Below are positions 58,150 through 64,000 of a stretch of 64,000 bases of DNA, piece after piece. The position numbers were made by a program, and so were the translations under genes. The DNA comes from Ramlibacter cellulosilyticus (GTDB lineage Bacteria > Pseudomonadota > Gammaproteobacteria > Burkholderiales > Burkholderiaceae_C), in assembly GCF_014297465.1 (NCBI RefSeq), contig NZ_JACORT010000015.1, forward strand, positions 53,616 through 117,615, given 5' to 3'. Each line of letters opens with the position of its first letter. Within the stretch, counting starts at the first letter, position 1. The notes under the pieces are model-generated. The model searched no databases. It was given only the letters and a program-made list of their open reading frames with translations, and was not told the DNA's origin.

Positions 58150-59643
58150 ATGATGAAACGCCGCAGCGTCCTCACCCATTCGGCCTCGCTGGCCGCCCTG
58201 GCCACCCTGCCCGCGGGCGCGCTCGCCCAGGGACGCAAGGATTCGATCGTGTACGCCATGGCGCTGGAGCCCAGCCCCGGCCTCGATCCGACGGGGGGCG
58301 CGGCGTCCTCCATCGCGGAAGTGACGCTCTACAACATCTACGAGACGCTCACCAAGATCAACCCCGACGGTTCCGTCACGCCGCTGCTCGCCGAGAGCTG
58401 GGAGGTGAGCCCCGACCTCACCACCTACACCTTCAAGCTGCGCAGGAACGTGAAGTTCCAGAACGGCGAACCCTTCAATGCACAGGCCGTCAAGTTCTCC
58501 TTCGACCGGGCCGGCGCCGAGAAGAGCACCAACAAGGACAAGCGCACCTTCGCCGCCCTCACCACGCGCGCCGTCGACGAGCACACGGTGGTCGTGCTGA
58601 CCAAGGAGATCGACCCCGACTTCCCCTTCCTCATGGGGCAGGCCACGGCGGTGATCGTCGAGCCGAAGAGCGCCGACACCAACATGACGAAGCCCGTGGG
58701 TACCGGGCCGTACGTGCTGGAGAACTGGGTCAAGGGCTCGTCCATCACCCTGAAGAAGTGGGACGGCTACCGCAACGCCGGCGCCATCAAGCTCAATCGC
58801 GCCACCTTCCGCTTCATCGCCGATCCCGCCGCCCAGGTTGCGGCCATGCTGGCCGGTGACGTCGACGCCTTCCCGCGCATCACGCCGCGCAGCGTGGAGC
58901 AGTTCAAGGGCAACAACCGCTTCCAGGTCGTGGTGTCGGGTTCGCGCGCCAAGACCATCCTCGCGCTCAACGACAAGAAGAAGCCTTTCGACGACGTGCG
59001 CGTGCGGCGCGCGCTGAACATGGCGATCGACCGCAAGGCCGTGATCCAGGGCGCCGGCGACGGCTACGGCGTGCCGATCGGCAGCTACTACCCGCCCAGC
59101 GCGCCGGGCTACGTCGACCTGACCTCCGCGAACGCCTACAACCCGGACCGCGCGCGCGCCCTGCTGAAGGAAGCCGGCGTCACCGGGCCCGTTGACGTCA
59201 CCATCACGCTGCCGCCGCCCCCGTACGCGCGCCAGGGCGGCGAGGTGATCGCGTCGCAGCTCGCGAAGGTGGGCTTCAATGCCAAGCTGCAGAACGTCGA
59301 ATGGGCCCAGTGGCTCTCCAACGTCTACGGCGCGAAGAACTACGACATGACGATCATCTCCCACGTCGAGCCCTTCGACCTGGGCAACTTCGCCAAGCCG
59401 GACTACTACTGGAACTACCAGTCGCAGAAGTTCAACGACCTCTACGCGCAGTACAAGAACACCGGCAACGCGCAGGCGCGCACGAAGCTGCTGGCCGACA
59501 TCCAGCGCATGCTCGCGGACGATGCGCCCATGGTGTTCCTGTACCAGCCGCAATGGGTCACGGTCGCGAACCGGAACGTGCGCGGCCTCTGGCGCGACAT
59601 GCCGATCTTCGTGAACGACCTGTCTTCGATTTCGTGGGCCTGA
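58150..59643 (+). CDS. Peptide-type ABC transporter substrate-binding protein
   Basis: 497 residues from ATG 58150 (ATG 58153 also possible; GGAG upstream). A signal peptide with RR (MMKRRSVLTHSASLAALATL, cut near ALAQ) is followed by the SBP_bac_5 fold: YNIYETLTKINPDGSVTPLLAESWEVSPD, KFQNGEPFNAQAVKFSFDRA, PVGTGPYVLENW and DVRVRRALNMAIDRKAVI. It delivers ligand to the permeases encoded upstream. Ligand class cannot be told; the next gene is an amidase. Confidence 0.94.
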   Translation: MMKRRSVLTHSASLAALATLPAGALAQGRKDSIVYAMALEPSPGLDPTGGAASSIAEVTLYNIYETLTKINPDGSVTPLLAESWEVSPDLTTYTFKLRRNVKFQNGEPFNAQAVKFSFDRAGAEKSTNKDKRTFAALTTRAVDEHTVVVLTKEIDPDFPFLMGQATAVIVEPKSADTNMTKPVGTGPYVLENWVKGSSITLKKWDGYRNAGAIKLNRATFRFIADPAAQVAAMLAGDVDAFPRITPRSVEQFKGNNRFQVVVSGSRAKTILALNDKKKPFDDVRVRRALNMAIDRKAVIQGAGDGYGVPIGSYYPPSAPGYVDLTSANAYNPDRARALLKEAGVTGPVDVTITLPPPPYARQGGEVIASQLAKVGFNAKLQNVEWAQWLSNVYGAKNYDMTIISHVEPFDLGNFAKPDYYWNYQSQKFNDLYAQYKNTGNAQARTKLLADIQRMLADDAPMVFLYQPQWVTVANRNVRGLWRDMPIFVNDLSSISWA

Positions 59644-59731
59644 CCGTGCACCGCCGGGCCGCCCCAAGGTGCACGAGCCCCCTCGGGGGGCAGCGCAGAA
59701 GACGAAGCCGGCAAGCGTGGGGGGCATTCTG
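59644..59731 (-). repeat. Operon-internal CCCCCTCGGGGGG element, copy 3 (reverse orientation)
   Basis: CACCGCCGGGCCGCCCCAAG, then GCCCCCTCGGGGGGCAGC and GCAAGCGTGGGGGGCATTCTG run to the amidase ATG at 59732. It is the reverse complement of the element at 56158-56247. Confidence 0.8.
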
Positions 59732-61156
59732 ATGGCGGAGGCACTTCACGAACTCTCCGCCCCAGCGCTGATCGAGCTGTACCGCCGGCGGGAAGTCTCG
59801 CCGGTCGAAGTCGCCCGCAGCGTCCTGGGCCACGTGGAACGCTGGGAGCAGCACCTGCAGGCGCTGTACCTGCTGCGTCCCGACGCGGTGATGGAACAGG
59901 CGCGCGCCAGCGAGGCGCGGTGGCGCCAGGGCCAGCCGCTCGGCCTCGTCGACGGCGTGCCGGTCACGATCAAGGACAACATCGCGACGCGCGGCGACCC
60001 GACGCCCCTGGGCACGGCCGCGACCGAGCTGGTGGCGTCCACGGTCGACGCGCCGCCCGCCGCGCGCGTGCGGGAGCAAGGCGGCGTGATCCTCGCCAAG
60101 ACGACCATGCCGGACTACGGCATGCTGTCCTCGGGGCTCTCCAGCTTCCACAAGCTCGCGCGCAATCCCTGGGATCGGACGAAGACGCCCGGTGGGTCGA
60201 GCTCCGGCGCCGGCGCCGCGGCCGCGGCGGGCTACGGGCCGCTGCACCTGGGCACGGACATCGGCGGTTCGCTGCGCCTGCCGGCCAGCTGGTGCGGCAT
60301 CTTCACGCTCAAGCCGAGCCTGGGCCGCATTCCCATCGACCCCCCGTACATGGGTCGCGCCGCCGGACCGATGACGCGCACCGTGGCCGACGCCGCGCTG
60401 CTGATGGACGTGCTCTCGCGTCCCGACGATCGCGACAGCATGAGCCTGCCCGCGCAGGACATTCCCTGGTCGACTTTCGACGCCGGCGTGGAGCGCCTGC
60501 GGGGCCTGCGCATCGGCCTGCTGCTGGAGGCGGGCTGCGGCCTCGGCGTGGAGCCGGAAGTGCGCGCGGCCGTCGAACGCGCCGCCCTCCTCTTCGAGCG
60601 TGCAGGCGCGGTGGTCGCGCCGATGAAGCCCTTCATGACGCAAGGCATGCTGGACGGCATGGACCACTTCTGGCGCATGCGCTCGCACGTGGACATGCGC
60701 GCGCTGCCGCCCGACGTGAAGGCCCGCGTGCTGCCCTACATCCAGCAGTGGGCCGACAGCGCGGCCGGCATGACGGGCGAGGCGGTGTTCCGCGCCGTCC
60801 ACCAATTCCACCTGACGCGCGTGGCGACGGTCAACGCGTGCCGGCCCTTCGACTACGTGATCTCGCCGGTGTCGCCGGTGCCCGCCTTCGCGGCCGAACT
60901 GCCGTCGCCCACGAACGATCCGATGCGGCCGCTCGAACACATCGGCTTCACGGTGCCGTTCAACATGTCGGAGCAGCCGGCGGCGTCGATCAACTGCGGC
61001 TACACGGCGTCCGGCCTGCCCATCGGCCTGCAGATCGCGGGCAAGCGCTTCGACGACCTCGGCGTGTTGCAGGTCGCGCGCGCGTTCGAGCAGGTGCGCG
61101 AGGCGCAGCGGCCCTGGCCGCAGCCACCGTCCGAAGCCATCTTCCATGTCGACTGA
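59732..61156 (+). CDS. Amidase-signature family amidase
   Basis: 474 residues from ATG 59732. The Ser-cisSer-Lys triad is visible: VDGVPVTIKDNIATRG with the Lys, TPGGSSSGAGAAAAAGYGP with the cis-Ser, and GTDIGGSLRLPASWCGIF with the nucleophile Ser. The end SGLPIGLQIAGKRFDD is typical. Resembles the amide-hydrolase branch, not GatA, because no gatB or gatC is nearby. With the upstream ABC transporter it may hydrolyse an imported amide or peptide. There is no standard ribosome site; the upstream repeat ends at the ATG. Confidence 0.92.
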   Translation: MAEALHELSAPALIELYRRREVSPVEVARSVLGHVERWEQHLQALYLLRPDAVMEQARASEARWRQGQPLGLVDGVPVTIKDNIATRGDPTPLGTAATELVASTVDAPPAARVREQGGVILAKTTMPDYGMLSSGLSSFHKLARNPWDRTKTPGGSSSGAGAAAAAGYGPLHLGTDIGGSLRLPASWCGIFTLKPSLGRIPIDPPYMGRAAGPMTRTVADAALLMDVLSRPDDRDSMSLPAQDIPWSTFDAGVERLRGLRIGLLLEAGCGLGVEPEVRAAVERAALLFERAGAVVAPMKPFMTQGMLDGMDHFWRMRSHVDMRALPPDVKARVLPYIQQWADSAAGMTGEAVFRAVHQFHLTRVATVNACRPFDYVISPVSPVPAFAAELPSPTNDPMRPLEHIGFTVPFNMSEQPAASINCGYTASGLPIGLQIAGKRFDDLGVLQVARAFEQVREAQRPWPQPPSEAIFHVD

Positions 61157-62489
61157 CGTCCTCGGCAACCGGGTCACGCTGCGCGAAGCGGCGAGCCTGG
61201 CTGCGGTGGACGACTTCGTGGAAGGATTCATCGCGAGCGAGGCGCGCGCGGTGAACATCCTGCAGGCGCAGGAAGACGGCAGCGCCATCGTGCAGGCGTA
61301 TTGCGCGGCGCTGCACATGTTCGCGGAGACGGCGGACGCGCCCGCCAACGCGCGGCCTTTCCTCGCGCGGGCGCAGGCGGCTGCGCGTGAGGCGAGCGAG
61401 CGCGAGCAGCGCTTCGTCGCCGCCGTGGCTGCATGGGTCGACGGGGACGTGCCGCGCGCCATCGCCTTGCACGAGGAGCAGGCGCGCGCCTTTCCGCGCG
61501 ACCTCGCGTCGCTGAAGCTCGGGCAGTACCACCTGTTCAACCGCGGCGACTCGCCCGGCATGCTGCGCGTCGCGCTGCACGCGGTGCCCGCGGCGTCCGA
61601 CGTGCCTTTCCTGCACGGCATGCTGGCCTTCGCCTGGGAGCAGTGCCACTTCCTGGAGCAGGCGGAGGCGAGCGCGCGCGAGGCGATCGCGATGCGCCGC
61701 AAGGAACCGTGGGCGCACCATGCGCTCGCGCACGTGATGCTCACGCAAGGGCGCCTCTCGGAAGGGCACGCCTTCCTCGCGGAGATGAGCCCCACCTGGA
61801 CGGGCCTCAACTCCTTCATGGTCACGCACAACTGGTGGCACCAGGCGCTCTTCGCGCTGGACCTCGACCGCCACGACGAAGTGCTGGCCATCTACGACGC
61901 TCACGTCTGGGCTGAAGTCAAGGAGTACAGCCAGGACCAGGTGAACGCGGTGTCGCTGCTCGCGCGCATCGAGCTTGCCGGCGGGGACGTCGGCGATCGC
62001 TGGCAGGACCTGGGTACCTGGCTCGCGCGGCGCGCGCACGACCACGTGCTGCCCTTCCTCGACCTGCAGTACCTGTACGGCCTCGCGCGTGCCGGCCGCA
62101 TCGAAGCGGCGCGCGAGTGGCTGGCGAGCATCGAGGCCCACGCGCTCACGCGGGAAGGACAGGAAGCCGCGGTGTGGCAGCGCGTCTGCGTCCCCGCCGC
62201 GCGTGGCCTGCTCGCGCACGCGACCGGCGACTGGAAAACGGCCGTCGAAGCCCTGGGGCATGCCCTGCCCCGGCTGGTGGAGATCGGGGGCAGCCATGCG
62301 CAGCGCGACCTGTTCGCGCAGTTGCACCTGGATGCGATGGTGAGAAGCGGGCACCTCTCCGGCGCGCAGAACCTGCTGCAGCCGCAACTGCGCGCGCAGC
62401 CCGAATCCAAGCGCCTGCAGCGGCAGGCGAAGAAGCTCTACGCCTCGCTCGGCTTGCCGGACTTGCCCGCGTACTTGCGCTGGTCGTAG
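61146..62489 (+). CDS. TTC38-like tetratricopeptide protein
   Basis: 447 residues, overlapping the amidase end by 11 nt (CATGTCGACTGA). The sequence resembles the TTC38 group of TPR proteins: FLHGMLAFAWEQCHFLEQAEASAREAIAM, EPWAHHALAHVMLTQGRLSEG, and WTGLNSFMVTHNWWHQALFALD are diagnostic. No catalytic motif known. Soluble, no signal peptide. Coupling to the amidase suggests a shared task; human TTC38 has no well-defined function. Its 3' end overlaps the convergent phosphatase gene by 52 bp. Confidence 0.85.
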   Translation: MSTDVLGNRVTLREAASLAAVDDFVEGFIASEARAVNILQAQEDGSAIVQAYCAALHMFAETADAPANARPFLARAQAAAREASEREQRFVAAVAAWVDGDVPRAIALHEEQARAFPRDLASLKLGQYHLFNRGDSPGMLRVALHAVPAASDVPFLHGMLAFAWEQCHFLEQAEASAREAIAMRRKEPWAHHALAHVMLTQGRLSEGHAFLAEMSPTWTGLNSFMVTHNWWHQALFALDLDRHDEVLAIYDAHVWAEVKEYSQDQVNAVSLLARIELAGGDVGDRWQDLGTWLARRAHDHVLPFLDLQYLYGLARAGRIEAAREWLASIEAHALTREGQEAAVWQRVCVPAARGLLAHATGDWKTAVEALGHALPRLVEIGGSHAQRDLFAQLHLDAMVRSGHLSGAQNLLQPQLRAQPESKRLQRQAKKLYASLGLPDLPAYLRWS

Positions 62490-63112
62490 ACCGGCTGCGG
62501 CGGCAGGTCGTCCAGGTGCCGCGTGTCGGCCCAGGCGACGATCTCGAAGTTGCCTTCGCGCACGCGGATGCGGTTGAGCCCCGCGTTGGGGATCTCGCTT
62601 TGCCGCGGCCCGTTGAGGCCCAGCGAGCGCGCCGTGCGGTAGATCATGTCCAGCACGCCGCCGTGCGTGACCACCACGACCGTCTGCCCCGCATGCGCGG
62701 CGACCAGGCGCTGCACCGCGCCGATCACGCGCGCGTGGAATTCGCGCGTGGACTCGCCGTCCGGCATGGCGAAGTCTTCCTCGAACCGCAGCCAGCCGGC
62801 CCAGGCCTCCGGGTGGTCGCGCTGGATGTCCTCCACGCGCATGCCGTCGACCTTGCCGAAATGCTGCTCGCGCAGGCCGGCTTCGGTGACGTAGGGGATG
62901 GCGAGGCCGCCGGCGACCGGGTCCGCCGTCTGGCAGGCGCGCAGCAGGTCGCTGACGTAGACCGCGTCGGCCTTCTCCGCCGCCATGCGCGCACCGAGGC
63001 GCCGGGCCTGTTCATGGCCCGTCGCGTTCAGCCCCACGTTGACCTGCCCCTGGAAGCGCAGCTCCCGGTTCATGTCGGTCTCGCCGTGGCGGATCAGCAC
63101 CAGCTCGGTCAT
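62438..63112 (-). CDS. Histidine phosphatase family protein (GpmB/CobC-like)
   Basis: 224 residues from ATG 63112. LVLIRHGETDMN is the catalytic RHG motif, with RFQGQVNVGLNATG next and VVVVTHGGVLDMIYRTA carrying the second His; REQHFGKVDGM has the Glu. Broad family of phosphomonoesterases; the substrate is unknown. The last 16 codons are antisense to the end of the TTC38-like gene. Divergent from the hydrolase at 63184 (71 bp). Confidence 0.9.
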   Translation of the reverse strand: MTELVLIRHGETDMNRELRFQGQVNVGLNATGHEQARRLGARMAAEKADAVYVSDLLRACQTADPVAGGLAIPYVTEAGLREQHFGKVDGMRVEDIQRDHPEAWAGWLRFEEDFAMPDGESTREFHARVIGAVQRLVAAHAGQTVVVVTHGGVLDMIYRTARSLGLNGPRQSEIPNAGLNRIRVREGNFEIVAWADTRHLDDLPPQPVYDQRKYAGKSGKPSEA

Positions 63113-63183
63113 GCGGCAAATTATCCGGAGAGTCGCGCGATGCAGAATGGGCGCGAACCCGCGAACGCGCACTATTTCTCGCC

Positions 63184-63882
63184 ATGACCACCTTGATCCT
63201 GATTCCGGGGCTTGCCGGCAACGAAACCATGTGGCGCGCGCAGGTCGAGGCGCTCGCGCCGTGGCGGCCGCGGATCACGGACGTCCACACGCGCGCCGAC
63301 ACGATCCCCGCGATGGCGGAACTCCTGCTGCACGAGACCGAGGGGCCGCTGGTCCTGTGCGGCGCCTCCATGGGCGGCATGGTCGCCATGGAAGCCGCGC
63401 GGCAGGCGCCGCAGCGCGTGGAAGGCCTCGCGCTGCTGGGGACCGACGCGCGCCCGGACTCGCCGCAGATGACGGCACTGCGCGAAGCGGCAATCGTGCT
63501 CTTCGCCCAGGGCCGCGTGCGGGAGGTGATCGAGCCGAACGTGGCGATGGCCTTCCATCCGGACCACGCCCCGGCGCTGGCGCAGGACTATCTCGACTTC
63601 GTCCTCGCCGCGGGCGGCGAACAGCTGGTGCGCCAGAACCGCGCGGTGATCGCGCGCCCCGACGCGCGGGCGCACCTGCCGCAGGTACGTTGCCCCGTGC
63701 TGGTGATGTGCGGCGAAGCGGACCTGCTCACGCCGCCGGAGTGCTCGCGCGAGATCGCGTCGCTGCTGCCGCAGGCAAGGCTGGTGATGGTGCCCCGATG
63801 CGGGCACATGCTGACGATGGAGAAGCCGGACATCGTCAATGAGACCCTCTCCCATTGGCTGGGGCACCTCCCAGGCGCGTAG
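63184..63882 (+). CDS. Alpha/beta hydrolase
   Basis: 232 residues. LILIPGLAGNETMW is the oxyanion loop, LCGASMGGMVAMEAA has the nucleophilic Ser (G-x-S-x-G), VLVMCGEADLLTP the Asp, and RCGHMLTMEKPD the His. Small, cytoplasmic, no signal peptide. Esterase or C-C hydrolase activity cannot be told apart. It stands near the amidase cluster but is a separate unit. Confidence 0.9.
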   Translation: MTTLILIPGLAGNETMWRAQVEALAPWRPRITDVHTRADTIPAMAELLLHETEGPLVLCGASMGGMVAMEAARQAPQRVEGLALLGTDARPDSPQMTALREAAIVLFAQGRVREVIEPNVAMAFHPDHAPALAQDYLDFVLAAGGEQLVRQNRAVIARPDARAHLPQVRCPVLVMCGEADLLTPPECSREIASLLPQARLVMVPRCGHMLTMEKPDIVNETLSHWLGHLPGA

Positions 63883-63897
63883 ATACTGTTATCCAGG

Positions 63898-64000
63898 TCA
63901 AGCGGCGTGAAGCGCCGGGTTGAAGGGTTGGCCCGACTTCAGGACGCCGTATGCGATGGCGACGAGCTTGCGCATCACGGCGCCGATCACAAGCATCGGC
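63898..64000 (-). mobile_element. IS110-family transposase, C-terminal end only
   Basis: The minus strand reads 33 codons and then TGA (63898-63900): the residues AVMRKLVAIAYGVLKSGQPF and FNPALHAA match the C-terminus of IS110/IS1111 transposases as I recall it. The rest lies beyond the window. GTTATCCAGGTC just after the stop may be part of the element end. It is the only mobile-element sign in the window. Confidence 0.7.

Noticed and set aside
59732..61156. GatA subunit of the amidotransferase
   Set aside because: No gatB or gatC nearby and the context is a transporter operon; a general amidase is more likely.

Overview
The window is high-GC, gene-dense bacterial DNA. Its gene content and order point to a betaproteobacterium of the order Burkholderiales, most likely family Comamonadaceae (Ramlibacter/Variovorax-like). 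The clues are the runs hrcA|nadK-recN, rph-rdgB-hemW, yicC-gmk-rpoZ-spoT-greB and TPR-lolB-ispE-tRNA-Gln-prs-rplY-pth, a DUF4148-type small exported protein, and families of short palindromic repeats. The assignment rests on recalled synteny, not on a search. It looks like an ordinary chromosome: almost all of it is housekeeping or conserved accessory genes, with one IS110-type fragment at the right edge.

Layout. 1-4668 (minus): N-terminal 1556 codons of a giant sensor kinase containing 14 tandem 92-residue HAMP units. 4861-7974: small exported protein with terminator, secreted tannase/feruloyl-esterase lipoprotein, divergent MarR regulator. 8024-10195: TPP riboswitch, 16-codon leader ORF, thiO-thiS-thiG. 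10200-12781: exonuclease III, a small unknown gene, aldehyde dehydrogenase. 12861-17526 (minus): Ser/Thr kinase, PP2C phosphatase, rph, rdgB, hemW. 17603-22468: yicC, gmk, rpoZ, spoT, and convergent greB. 22593-25963: three small unknown proteins, a CvpA-CAP fusion, topoisomerase IB. 26083-30076 (minus): treZ and glycogen debranching enzyme. 30249-33969: DUF2158 protein, tRNA-Arg, and a CoA-transferase/acyl-CoA dehydrogenase/hydratase operon. 34068-36971: MFS transporter, exported methyltransferase, MscS channel. 37025-42486: tRNA with CAU anticodon, lipoprotein, hrcA, nadK, recN, rapZ. 42657-46591 (minus): mutM, a dynamin-like GTPase, mutY. 46638-53926: TPR-lolB-ispE-tRNA-Gln-prs-rplY, then an AraC/metallothionein pair, then pth and a DUF4124-like protein. 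53898-64000: ferredoxin, a five-gene peptide-type ABC transporter, amidase, TTC38-like protein, histidine phosphatase, alpha/beta hydrolase, and the IS110 transposase end.

How the genes work together. thiO/S/G build the thiazole half of thiamin and sit behind a TPP riboswitch whose P1 helix contains the Shine-Dalgarno. gmk, rpoZ, spoT and greB combine guanine nucleotide supply, (p)ppGpp turnover and RNA polymerase accessory functions. mutM, mutY and xth are base-excision repair genes. TreZ and the debranching enzyme act on malto-oligosaccharide or glycogen. The ABC transporter, amidase and hydrolase look like a peptide or amide uptake and utilisation set.

The most unusual features are the 14-fold HAMP array, the leader ORF between riboswitch and thiO, a palindromic repeat embedded in frame in thiO, several families of intergenic palindromes that reach into gene ends and supply stop codons or ribosome sites, and an AraC/metallothionein insertion in a conserved operon. 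I found no CRISPR array, prophage or obvious defence system.
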